DNA of 64,000 bases from Calditrichota bacterium (GTDB lineage: Bacteria; Electryoneota; RPQS01), in NCBI GenBank assembly GCA_020637395.1, contig JACJWA010000001.1, positions 806,001 through 870,000 on the forward strand, in the 5' to 3' direction. The position numbers and the translations under genes are program-made. The first letter of the stretch is position 1; every line of letters starts with the position of its first letter. Positions 32,920 to 41,400 of this stretch are shown here, one piece after another. The notes beneath the pieces were generated by a model. It had not been told where the DNA came from, did not search any database, and saw only the letters and a program-made list of their open reading frames with translations.

Positions 32920-34110
32920 ATGGCAAAGGCCAAATTTGAACGCACGAAACCCCATGTCAACATCGGCACCATCGGCCACGTTGACCATGGCAAGACCACG
33001 CTGACTGCGGCGATCACGCAGGTGCTCGCTCAGAAAGGTCTGGCGCAGGCTCGTAACTACGACGAAATTGACAACGCCCCCGAAGAAAAAGAGCGCGGCG
33101 TGACGATTAACGTCCACCATGCTGAGTATGAAACCGAAAAGCGCCACTACGCGCACGTGGACTGCCCGGGCCACGCCGACTATATCAAGAACATGGTCAC
33201 CGGTGCCGCGCAGATGGACGGCGCGATCCTCGTCGTGTCCGCCGCCGACGGCCCCATGCCGCAGACGCGTGAACACGTGCTGCTCGCTCGTCAGGTGAAC
33301 GTGCCCGCTCTGGTGGTGTTCCTGAACAAGTGCGACCAGGTGGACGATCCCGAATTGCTCGACCTCGTCGAACTGGAAGTGCGCGAACTGCTCTCTTCGT
33401 ACGAATTCCCCGGCGACACGCTTCCCGTGATTCGCGGCAGCGCTTTGGATGCTCTGTCCAACCTGACCGATGCCGAGAAGACCAAGTGCATCATGGAGCT
33501 CATGGACGCCGTGGACAGCTTCATTCCGGAGCCCGAGCGTGCGTTGGATAAGCCGTTCCTGATGCCGATCGAAGACGTGTTCTCGATCACCGGCCGCGGT
33601 ACCGTGGGTACGGGTCGTATCGAACGCGGCAAGATCAAGGTCGGCGATGAAATCGAAATCGTCGGTATGGGACAGCACAAGAAGTCGGTTGTGACCGGCG
33701 TCGAAATGTTCCGCAAGCTTTTGGACGAAGGCTTCGCCGGCGACAACGCTGGTCTGCTTCTGCGTGGTGTGGAAAAGGACGAGCTCGAGCGCGGTATGGT
33801 GCTCTGTAAGCCCGGTTCCATCAAGCCGCACAAGAAGTTCGAAGCTCAGGTGTACGTTCTGTCCAAGGAAGAAGGCGGACGTCACACTCCGTTCTTCAAC
33901 AACTATCGCCCGCAGTTCTTCTTCCGCACGACGGACGTGACCGGCGCGATTCAGTTGGGTGACGGCGCTGAGATGATCATGCCCGGAGACAACACGACGA
34001 TCACCGTCGAGTTGATCACCGACATCGCCATGGACGAAGGTCTGCGTTTCGCTATCCGTGAAGGCGGTCGTACCGTCGGCGCTGGTCGCGTTACGAAGAT
34101 CATCGAGTAA
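32920..34110 (+). CDS. tuf: elongation factor Tu
   Basis: GTPase that brings aminoacyl-tRNA to the ribosome (396 residues). G motifs are GHVDHGKTTL, DCPGHADY and NKCD, and the domain 2/3 sequences GRGTVGTGRIERG and FFRTTDVTG are complete. A strong TAGGAGGT (32903-32910) precedes the ATG. A small hairpin (ACTACC 32839-32844 with GGTAGT 32851-32856) between tRNA-Thr and tuf could be a processing site. The gene sits in the tRNA-tufB arrangement. The str operon below (rpsL-rpsG-fusA) has no second tuf, so this is the only copy in the window. Confidence 0.98.
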   Translation: MAKAKFERTKPHVNIGTIGHVDHGKTTLTAAITQVLAQKGLAQARNYDEIDNAPEEKERGVTINVHHAEYETEKRHYAHVDCPGHADYIKNMVTGAAQMDGAILVVSAADGPMPQTREHVLLARQVNVPALVVFLNKCDQVDDPELLDLVELEVRELLSSYEFPGDTLPVIRGSALDALSNLTDAEKTKCIMELMDAVDSFIPEPERALDKPFLMPIEDVFSITGRGTVGTGRIERGKIKVGDEIEIVGMGQHKKSVVTGVEMFRKLLDEGFAGDNAGLLLRGVEKDELERGMVLCKPGSIKPHKKFEAQVYVLSKEEGGRHTPFFNNYRPQFFFRTTDVTGAIQLGDGAEMIMPGDNTTITVELITDIAMDEGLRFAIREGGRTVGAGRVTKIIE

Positions 34111-34129
34111 CTTTTCAATCCGAGTCGGG

Positions 34130-34151
34130 GCCGGGGCCACCTGGCCCCGGC
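34130..34151 (+). terminator. hairpin after tuf, terminator or attenuator
   Basis: GCCGGGGCCA (34130-34139) pairs with TGGCCCCGGC (34142-34151). The following TCTTGATTC is only weakly T-rich, so partial termination before tRNA-Trp and secE is plausible. Confidence 0.55.
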
Positions 34152-34200
34152 TCTTGATTCCCTAAGAATTGGCGCCGCTTCCCCGGAAACGGCTTTGCAC

Positions 34201-34272
34201 ACGGCAGTAGCTCAACGGTAGAGTCCCGGTCTCCAAAACCGGTTGTTGGGGGTTCGAATCCCTCCTGCCGTG
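34201..34272 (+). tRNA. tRNA-Trp (anticodon CCA)
   Basis: A 72-base cloverleaf with acceptor ACGGCAG/CTGCCGT, anticodon stem CCGGT/ACCGG around CTCCAAA (CCA) and T arm GGGGGTTCGAATCCCTC. It lies between tuf and secE, a common placement. 3' CCA is not encoded. Confidence 0.95.
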
Positions 34273-34307
34273 CAAGACCAGAGGATAGCCTCCAAAGAAA
34301 CGACAAC

Positions 34308-34490
34308 ATGTTCAAGAAGATCACGGACTACTTTGTGGACGTCCGCAACGAAATGACGAAAGTCACGTGGCCGGAACGCTCCGAAATCATCGAAAGCACC
34401 TGGATTGTGCTCGGACTGACTCTTCTGTTCGGCGTTGCCGTGTTTTTGGTGGACCGAGTGCTTAGCTTGGGGCTGCAGCAACTGCTGTAA
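34308..34490 (+). CDS. secE: preprotein translocase subunit SecE
   Basis: A 60-residue, single-membrane-span SecE of the short type: amphipathic N-terminal helix with the conserved EMTKVTWPERSEI, then one transmembrane helix (TWIVLGLTLLFGVAVFLVD). It clamps SecY in the translocon. Located after tRNA-Trp. The gene next to it is a methyltransferase and not nusG as is usual. No clear Shine-Dalgarno sequence. Confidence 0.95.
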   Translation: MFKKITDYFVDVRNEMTKVTWPERSEIIESTWIVLGLTLLFGVAVFLVDRVLSLGLQQLL

Positions 34491-34501
34491 TTCGTTCGCG
34501 C

Positions 34502-35404
34502 GTGAATTTCGAAACCATCGCCTGTCCTGTTTGCACTTGCCCCGATCACCGGCCAGTGCGAATTGTAAGCGATCGGTTCAGTGTTTTGCCGGATCGCACG
34601 TATGATTTGGTGCGGTGCCAGATGTGCAAAGTGATCTTTCTAAATCCGCGGCCCGATGAAGACTCGATCGGCGCATTCTATGATGTGCCGGGGTATGATC
34701 CCTTCGGGTCCTCGGGCGACTCCGCTTCCGGAATGGCCAAACTCTATCGGCGTTTTCGCCCGCTGTCCATTCGCCGCAAGGCGGGACGCGTTGTCGCAGG
34801 GTTAAAGCCTGCCGACAGATGTCTGGACGTAGGCTGTGCAACGGGCGAGTTCATGGTTGAACTGAAGCGCCGGGGCTTTGAGGCAGATGGCTGCGAGCCT
34901 AACGCCGCCGCGGCGCAGTTCGCTCGAGACAAACACGGATTGCGTGTCTGGACCGGAGGAATAGAAGCGGTGCCCGCGCACGCCGGACCCTATAAACTGA
35001 TCACGTTTTGGCATGTGCTTGAGCACGTGCACAAACTGCGGGAAACTCTTGAGGCAGCACGCAAGCTGCTTTCGCCTCGCGGAAAGATTGCCGTCGCCGT
35101 TCCCAACCCGCTCTCCCTGGATGCCAAGGCCTACGGGGATGAGTGGGTCGCGTGGGACACGCCAAGACATCTATATCATTTTGAACCGCCGGTCATGCTG
35201 GATCTTCTGATCCGGGCGGGCTTTGATCCCCGCAGCCTTGGTGCAGTTTCATTTGATGCGTTCTATCATTGTTTGCTGTCCGAACCGCGCAAGCCGATTC
35301 CTTTGCTGCGCGGCGCGTTCAGAGGTATGCTCAGTTTTGCCAGCGGGCTCGTAGGCGGCCCGGGATCTTCTGAGCTGTACATTGGAATTAACCGTTCATC
35401 ATAA
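34502..35404 (+). CDS. SAM-dependent methyltransferase inserted between secE and nusG
   Basis: A 300-residue class-I methyltransferase. The N-terminal zinc ribbon has CPVC (Cys8, Cys11) and CQMC (Cys39, Cys42), then a short hinge and the SAM-binding motif CLDVGCATG (about 107-115). A typical Rossmann core (ITFWHVLEHV, VAVPNP) and a C-terminal half with DEWVAWDTPRHLYHF follow. Such proteins often methylate sugars in surface-polysaccharide pathways, but the target here is unknown. GTG 34502 starts 11 bases after the secE stop, and the stop is 16 bases before the nusG ATG, so it is embedded in the operon. Codon use is similar to its neighbours, so transfer, if any, is not recent. Confidence 0.85.
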   Translation: MNFETIACPVCTCPDHRPVRIVSDRFSVLPDRTYDLVRCQMCKVIFLNPRPDEDSIGAFYDVPGYDPFGSSGDSASGMAKLYRRFRPLSIRRKAGRVVAGLKPADRCLDVGCATGEFMVELKRRGFEADGCEPNAAAAQFARDKHGLRVWTGGIEAVPAHAGPYKLITFWHVLEHVHKLRETLEAARKLLSPRGKIAVAVPNPLSLDAKAYGDEWVAWDTPRHLYHFEPPVMLDLLIRAGFDPRSLGAVSFDAFYHCLLSEPRKPIPLLRGAFRGMLSFASGLVGGPGSSELYIGINRSS

Positions 35405-35420
35405 GGTCAGTCTGAGCTTG

Positions 35421-35996
35421 ATGCACCACCCTGCCGACGCGCCGATCCGAGAGGGTGAACTTGGATGGTATGTCATCCATGTGTTCACCGGACAGGAAGA
35501 GAAGATCAAATCCTTCTTGGAGGAAGAGTCCAAGCGCTTGGGCATTGCGGATCAGATCACGCAGGTCCTGATTCCGAAGGAAGAAGTCATTGAGATGCGC
35601 GAAGGCAAGAAAAAAGCCAAGACGCGCACCTTCTTTCCCGGATACATGCTCGTGGAAATGATCCTGAACAAGAACACCGAGCATCTTGTTCTGAACACGC
35701 CGCAAGTGATCAACTTTGTCGGGCCGAAGAATCGCCCCGTGCCGTTGCGCCGACACGAAGTCGAGCGCATTCTTGGCCAGCAGGACAAAGCGGGCGATTT
35801 GGAGCTCATCGAACTTCCGTTCCGGGTGGGCGATACCATCAAGGTGATTGACGGTCCATTCAAGGATTTCACGGGTATCGTGCGCGAGATCAACATGCCG
35901 AAGCGCAAAGCCAAGGTGATGGTTTCGATCTTCGGACGCTCAACCCCGATCGAGTTGGACTTCCTGCAGATTTCGACGGAGCTGGGAACCTCATAG
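35421..35996 (+). CDS. nusG: transcription termination/antitermination protein NusG
   Basis: A 191-residue factor that binds RNA polymerase and links it to Rho or the ribosome. The NGN domain begins GWYVIHVFTGQEEKIKSFLE, and the KOW domain near the C-terminus has GDTIKVIDGPFKDFTGIV. ATG 35421 is preferred. An open frame to 35382 overlaps the methyltransferase and adds 13 residues. A normal NusG length rules out an inserted DII domain. Confidence 0.95.
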   Translation: MHHPADAPIREGELGWYVIHVFTGQEEKIKSFLEEESKRLGIADQITQVLIPKEEVIEMREGKKKAKTRTFFPGYMLVEMILNKNTEHLVLNTPQVINFVGPKNRPVPLRRHEVERILGQQDKAGDLELIELPFRVGDTIKVIDGPFKDFTGIVREINMPKRKAKVMVSIFGRSTPIELDFLQISTELGTS

Positions 35997-36007
35997 GCTG
36001 ATCCTTT

Positions 36008-36077
36008 TGTCATCCTGAACGCAGTGAAGGATCTCCAAACGAGATTCTTCGGCCCGCAGAGGGCTTCAGCATGACAA
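36008..36077. repeat. 70-bp palindromic intergenic repeat in the nusG-rplK gap
   Basis: Terminal inverted arms TTGTCATCCTGAA (36008-36020) and TTCAGCATGACAA (36065-36077) match at 12 of 13 positions. A nested inner stem GAAGGATCTC (36026-36035) pairs with GAGATTCTTC (36041-36050) at 9 of 10. It looks like a short non-coding repeat of the REP/MITE class whose ends resemble widespread GTCATcCTGA-type intergenic palindromes, from memory and unverified. It is the only copy noticed in the window. Confidence 0.65.
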
Positions 36078-36113
36078 GTTTGACACAATTTTTATTCGAA
36101 TTCGAGATACATC

Positions 36114-36539
36114 ATGGCAAAACAAATTACCGGATTCATTCGTTTGCAGATTCCCGCAGGCTCAGCCACGCCTGCTCCGCCGATTGGTCCTGCACTCGGT
36201 CAGAAGCAGGTCAACATCATGGACTTCTGCAAGCAGTTCAATGCGCGCACCGAGAAGGACAAGGGAATGATCATTCCCGTCGTCATCACGGTGTACAAGG
36301 ACAAGAGCTTCAGCTTCATCACGAAGACTCCGCCGGCCGCTATTCTGATCAAGAAGGCGATCAAGCTGGACAAGGGGTCGGGCGAGCCGAATCGCAACAA
36401 GATCGGCACGATTTCGCAGGCCGCCATTCGCGAGATCGCCGAGATCAAGATGAAAGACCTGAACGCCAACACCGTGGAGATGGCCATGCGCATGGTCGAA
36501 GGCACCTGCCGCTCCATGGGCGTAAACGTCGGAAACTAA
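36114..36539 (+). CDS. rplK: 50S ribosomal protein L11
   Basis: 141 residues, complete: MAKQITGFIRLQIPAG, APPIGPALGQ, N-terminal Pro-rich turn and C-terminal rRNA-binding helix (KDLNANTVEMAMRMVEGTCRSMG). Forms the GTPase-associated centre with L10/L12 on 23S rRNA. The leader, where L1 autoregulation acts in some bacteria, here contains the repeat at 36008-36077. Confidence 0.98.
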   Translation: MAKQITGFIRLQIPAGSATPAPPIGPALGQKQVNIMDFCKQFNARTEKDKGMIIPVVITVYKDKSFSFITKTPPAAILIKKAIKLDKGSGEPNRNKIGTISQAAIREIAEIKMKDLNANTVEMAMRMVEGTCRSMGVNVGN

Positions 36540-36599
36540 TTCCTCTCAAAAACCGGTGGGAGCGCATTTCCGCGCGATAGTCACCACCAAGGAGCGAAG

Positions 36600-37301
36600 T
36601 TGAGATACTCAAAGCGCGTCAAGCGCAATCGAGAGACTGTTGATCGTCGTGTGGAGCTGCCTCTCTCCGGCGCGATTGACGCTCTCAAGAAGGCCGGAAA
36701 GGCGAAGTTCGACGAGACCGTCGAAGTCGCGGTCCGGCTCGGAGTGGATCCGAAAAAAGCGGATCAAATTGTACGTGGAACCGTGACGCTGCCGCATGGC
36801 ACGGGTAAGACCGTGCGCGTGGTGGCCGTCACCAAGACGAAGATCGCCGAAGCTCAGGAAGCCGGTGCCGATCACGCGGGATTCGAAGACATCCTCGAAA
36901 AGATCAAGGGTGGCTGGACGGATTTCGACGTGCTGGTGGCGACTCCCGAAGTGATGGCAGATCTCGGTAAGCTCGGTAAAATCCTCGGTCCCCGCGGATT
37001 GATGCCGAATCCCAAAGCCGGAACGGTCACACCTAATCTCGGCAATGCCGTGCGCGACGTCAAGGGCGGTAAGGTTGAGTTTCGTGTGGACAAGTACGGC
37101 ATTTTGCATCTGGGCGTGGGCCGTTTGAGCTTTTCCGCGCAGGCACTTCAGGAGAACATCGAAGAGTTCTTCAAGAACGTGATGCGGAACAGACCCGCGA
37201 CGGCAAAAGGGCAGTATGTCAAGAGTGTGTTTCTGACTTCCACCATGGGCCCCGGACTTCGGATCGCCCGCTCGGAAGTCGAAAGCGCCCGGTTGCACTA
37301 A
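36600..37301 (+). CDS. rplA: 50S ribosomal protein L1
   Basis: 233 residues. The two L1 domains are recognisable through VRLGVDPKKADQIVRGTVTLPHGTGK and LGKILGPRGLMPNPKAGTVTP. It binds the L1 stalk and, in other bacteria, represses its own operon. The start is TTG 36600 with AAGGAG 5 bases upstream; no ATG is available nearby. Confidence 0.97.
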   Translation: MRYSKRVKRNRETVDRRVELPLSGAIDALKKAGKAKFDETVEVAVRLGVDPKKADQIVRGTVTLPHGTGKTVRVVAVTKTKIAEAQEAGADHAGFEDILEKIKGGWTDFDVLVATPEVMADLGKLGKILGPRGLMPNPKAGTVTPNLGNAVRDVKGGKVEFRVDKYGILHLGVGRLSFSAQALQENIEEFFKNVMRNRPATAKGQYVKSVFLTSTMGPGLRIARSEVESARLH

Positions 37302-37319
37302 GAGCAGACGGAGTATAAT

Positions 37320-37865
37320 ATGGCATTAGCAGATTTGAAAGATCGCGTCATTCGCCCCGAAAAGTCGGCCATCGTCTCGGATTTTCGCGAGAAGGTGGAG
37401 CGCGCGTCCGGCATCTATCTGACGGACAATCTCGGGTTGAGTGTCGCGCACATGACTGAGTTGCGCCGCGAGTGCTTCCAGAACAACGTGGACTTCATGG
37501 TGGTCAAAAACACCTTCGCACGCATCGTGCTGAAAGAGAAGGGTCACGAGGAGATTCTGAAGTATCTGGAAGGTCCCACCGCGATTGCGATCGGATATGA
37601 CGATCCCGCATCGCCCGCGCGCATTCTGGATAAGTTCATTTCCACCCACGAGCAGTTGAAGCTCAAGGGTATTCTTTTCGACGGCCAGTATATGCCGGCC
37701 TCGCAGATTACCGCAATCAAGGATCTCCCGACGCGCGATCAGGCGCTGTCCGGATTGATTGCCGCGATCTATGGTCCGGTGCAGGGATTCTACAATGTGA
37801 TCAACGCCGTGCTTCGCGATTTCGTGTCGGTCATTGACCAAATCGCCGAACAGAAAAAGGCCTGA
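37320..37865 (+). CDS. rplJ: 50S ribosomal protein L10
   Basis: 181 residues: L10 N-terminal domain (SAIVSDFREKVERASGIYLTDNLGL, VVKNTFARIVLKEKG) and a C-terminal helix (GPVQGFYNVINAVLRDFVSVIDQIAEQ) that anchors L7/L12 dimers. Only 18 bases separate it from rplA, so the long L10-autoregulatory leader of E. coli is absent. GGAG lies 8 bases before the ATG. Confidence 0.97.
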   Translation: MALADLKDRVIRPEKSAIVSDFREKVERASGIYLTDNLGLSVAHMTELRRECFQNNVDFMVVKNTFARIVLKEKGHEEILKYLEGPTAIAIGYDDPASPARILDKFISTHEQLKLKGILFDGQYMPASQITAIKDLPTRDQALSGLIAAIYGPVQGFYNVINAVLRDFVSVIDQIAEQKKA

Positions 37866-37915
37866 TCCTTTCACCCAAGAATTTGAAAAAAGCAAAACCA
37901 TAACGGAGACTAACC

Positions 37916-38287
37916 GTGCAGCAGATCATTGAAGCCATCGAGAAAATGACCGTCCTTGAGCTGGTTGAGCTCAAGAAGGCATTGGAAGACAAGTTTGGTG
38001 TCACCGCCGCAGCCCCGATGATGATGGGCGCCATGCCGATGGGCGGAGCAGCCCCCGCGGCAGCCGTCGAAGAGAAGACCGAGTTCGACGTCGTGCTCGT
38101 TGAAGCCGGCGCCAACAAGATTCAGGTCATCAAGGTCGTGCGCGAGCTGACCGGTCTGGGTCTGAAGGAAGCCAAGGACCTCGTGGACGGCGCGCCGAAG
38201 CCTGTCAAGGAAGGCATGCCGAAGGACGAAGCCGACAAGATCAAGGCTAAGCTCGAAGAGCAGGGCGCCAAGGTAGAAATCAAGTAA
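37916..38287 (+). CDS. rplL: 50S ribosomal protein L7/L12
   Basis: 123 residues: N-terminal dimerisation helices (IIEAIEKMTVLELVELKKALE), an Ala/Met/Gly hinge (PMMMGAMPMGGAAPAAA) and the conserved C-terminal domain (FDVVLVEAGANKIQVIKVVRELTGLGLKEAKDLV). Start GTG 37916 with CGGAG upstream. The stalk protein recruits translation GTPases. Confidence 0.97.
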   Translation: MQQIIEAIEKMTVLELVELKKALEDKFGVTAAAPMMMGAMPMGGAAPAAAVEEKTEFDVVLVEAGANKIQVIKVVRELTGLGLKEAKDLVDGAPKPVKEGMPKDEADKIKAKLEEQGAKVEIK

Positions 38288-38319
38288 GGCGATTGCCTCA
38301 TTCTTACGCCGCGCAACTT

Positions 38320-38337
38320 CCCGAGATATGCCTCGGG
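38320..38337 (+). other. hairpin in the rplL-rpoB gap
   Basis: CCCGAG (38320-38325) pairs with CTCGGG (38332-38337) over ATATGC, with outer GCAA/TTGC extending it. No T tract follows. It may be a partial attenuator or processing site between the ribosomal-protein and polymerase genes, as known for this gap in E. coli. Confidence 0.45.
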
Positions 38338-38428
38338 TTGCCGAGTCCCTTCTGCGCAACGTTTTCGGACGCGGAAGTCAGACTTGGCAATTTGCGTTTA
38401 ATAAGAGCGCTCATTTTCTGATGTAATT

Positions 38429-38444
38429 TCCCCGATTGCGGGGA
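38429..38444 (+). other. second hairpin in the rplL-rpoB gap
   Basis: TCCCCG (38429-38434) pairs with CGGGGA (38439-38444) over ATTG, 40 bases before rpoB, followed by GTTTGA. Possible attenuation or mRNA processing site. Confidence 0.4.
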
Positions 38445-38484
38445 GTTTGAACGAGTCATTGCGGTTTTTCCAAGGGAGCTTTTC

Positions 38485-41400
38485 GTGCGCGACACGCAGA
38501 AAACCATCCAGCGCATCAACTTCTCGAAAATCTCTGAAGTCCATGAAATGCCGGACCTGCTCGATGTGCAGCTCCGCAGCTTCCGAGATTTCCTGCAGGC
38601 GGATGTGCCGCCCAATCGCCGCCGGCCCGTTGGGCTGGAAGCGGTGTTCCGCAACATCTTCCCGATCATTGACAATCGGGAAACGCATATTCTTGAATAC
38701 GTCGAGTATCAGGTCGAACGCCCGAAATACGAAGAAGAAGAATGCCGCGAACGCGGCGTGACTTTTCAGGCCGCGCTGAAAGCCAAACTGCGCCTGTCGT
38801 CCCGCGATGAGACGAGCGATGCGGGCAGCTTCGATCAAACCATCGAAAGCGAAGTCTATCTCGGCAATCTCCCGCTGATGACGACATCCGGCACGTTTAT
38901 CATCAACGGTGCCGAGCGCGTGATCGTTTCGCAATTGCACCGCAGCCCCGGCGTGTTCTTCGGCGAAGACACGCACCCGAACGGCAAGAAGATCTATTCC
39001 GCGCGCATCATTCCGTTTCGCGGCTCGTGGATCGAAATCTCGACCGACATCAACGACGTCTTGAATGTCTATGTGGATCGCCGCAAGAAATTCCCCGCCA
39101 CGACGCTGCTGCGCGCCATGGGGTATCACACCAACCGCGATATTCTCGATCTGTTCGGATTCGTGGAGACGGTGCCGACCAACCGCAAGGACCTGAACAA
39201 AGAAGCGGGCCGCAGACTCGTTTCGGACGCGGTGAATGCTTCAACCGGTGAAGTGGTCGCCACTGCCGGAGCAGAACTCACCGATGAGCTAATTGGCAAA
39301 CTGCTTGAGGCAGGTGTCCAGAATATTGACCTGTCGAAGTCGAAGAAGAAAGATATCTCCTACGACATTCTGATCAACACGGTCAACAAGGACAAGTCCA
39401 CGTCGCCCGATCATGCGCTGGAAGTTATCTACCGCGAGTTGAGAAGCGGCGACGCGCCGGATATCGAAACTGCGCGCAAGTTCCTCGAACGACTTCTGTT
39501 CGATGAAAAGCGCTACGACCTTGGCGCAGTCGGACGTTACCGTCTGAACAACAAGCTCGAGCTGGAAGTCGCACCGGAAATCACCGTGCTGACGCCGCAA
39601 GACATCGTCGCGATCATGAAGCACGTGCTGAAGCTTCGCACAGGACGAGCGGCGTCGGATGACATTGACCATCTTGGAAACCGCCGCGTGCGCACGGTCG
39701 GCGAACAGTTGGCCAATCAGTTCAGCGTCGCGTTGTCGCGCATGGCGCGTACGATCAAAGAACGCATGAATCTACGCGATTCCAACGCGCTGACTCCGCA
39801 AGACCTGATCAACGTGCGCACGATTTCGTCCGTGATCAATAGCTTCTTCGGAACCAATCAGCTCTCGCAGTTCCTCGACATGGTCAATCCGCTGACCGAG
39901 TTGACGCACAAGCGCCGCTTGTCTGCTCTGGGTCCCGGTGGTCTGACCAGAGAGCGCGCGGGCTTCGAAGTCCGAGACGTGCACTACACGCACTACGGCC
40001 GTCTGTGTCCGATTGAGACTCCCGAAGGTCCGAACATCGGTTTGATTTCTTCGCTGTGCACGTACGCCCGCATCAACGACATGGGCTTTGTGGAAACTCC
40101 TTACCGCAGCGTGAAGAGCGGCAAGGTGACGAAGTCCATCAAGTATCTTTCCGCAGATGAAGAAGACCGCGTCACGATTGCACAGGCCAACACGCCGATC
40201 AATCCGAAAGGCGAGTTTCTTACTGACCGCGTGAAATGCCGTAACCGTGCGGACTTTCCCGTCGCGCAGCCGGACGGAATCGAGTACATGGACGTGGCTC
40301 CGTCGCAAATCGTTTCGGTTGCCGCCGCGCTGATTCCGTTCCTTGAGCACGACGACGCCAACCGCGCGCTGATGGGCTCAAACATGCAGCGCCAGGCCGT
40401 TCCGCTTCTGCGTCCCGAGGCGCCGTATGTGGGCACTGGTATGGAGAAGAAAGCGGCGATTGACTCGCGCACGATGATCGTCGCGCCGTCGGACGGCACC
40501 GTGGAATACGTGGACAGCGACAAGATCATTTTCCGTCCGAAACCCGTCGTGGACGAGAACGGGGAAGAGGGCCCGCAGCCGGAGTCGGTCACGTTCAAGC
40601 TCAAGAAGTTCGTAAGAACCAATCAGGACACGTGCCTGAATCAGAAGCCGTCCGTGTATGAGGGTGATGAAGTGAAAGCCGGTCACACGCTGGCCGACGG
40701 CTGTGCCACCGATCGCGGTGAGCTTGCTCTGGGACGCAACGCGCTCGTGGCGTTCATGCCCTGGCACGGGTACAACTTTGAAGACTCGATCATCGTTTCC
40801 GAGCGCATCGTGTATGACGATATCTATACGTCCATCAATATCGAAGAGCTCGAACTTCAGGTGCGCGAAACGAAGCGCGGCGAAGAAGAGCTTACGCGCG
40901 AAATTCCCAACGTGTCGGAAGACGCCGTCAAGAATCTCGATGAGATCGGCGTGATTCGCGTCGGCGCGATCGTGCGTCCGGGCGACATTTTGGTTGGAAA
41001 GGTGACGCCGAAGGGCGAAACCGATCTGACTCCGGAAGACAAACTGCTCAAGGCAATCTTCGGCGACAAGGCCGGTGACGTGAAGGACGCAAGTCTGAAA
41101 GCGCACACCGGTATGTACGGCATCGTGATCAACACGAAGCTGTTCAGCCGCAAGAAAAAAGACGCCAAGACGCGCAAGGAAGACAAGAAGCTGATCGAGG
41201 ACCTCGAGGCCAAGTATGACCGCGAGCGTCAGCGGCTTCGCCGCCAGCTATGCGAAGAACTTTATGCGGTGCTTCGCGGTCACAAGGCGCGCGAAATCCG
41301 CAATCGCGACGAAACCGAAGTACTGGTTGCGGAAGGATCGTCTTTCAGTGAAGCTCTGCTGCAGCAGATGGATTTCGATGCGATTGAAAGCGGCTTCCAG

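Noticed and set aside
32902..34140. 412-residue open frame antisense to tuf
   Set aside because: Mirror of the codon-biased tuf gene; no ribosome site or recognisable protein features.
36080..36111. TTGACA before rplK as a promoter
   Set aside because: A perfect -35-like hexamer is at 36080-36085, but no acceptable -10 box lies 16-19 bases downstream.
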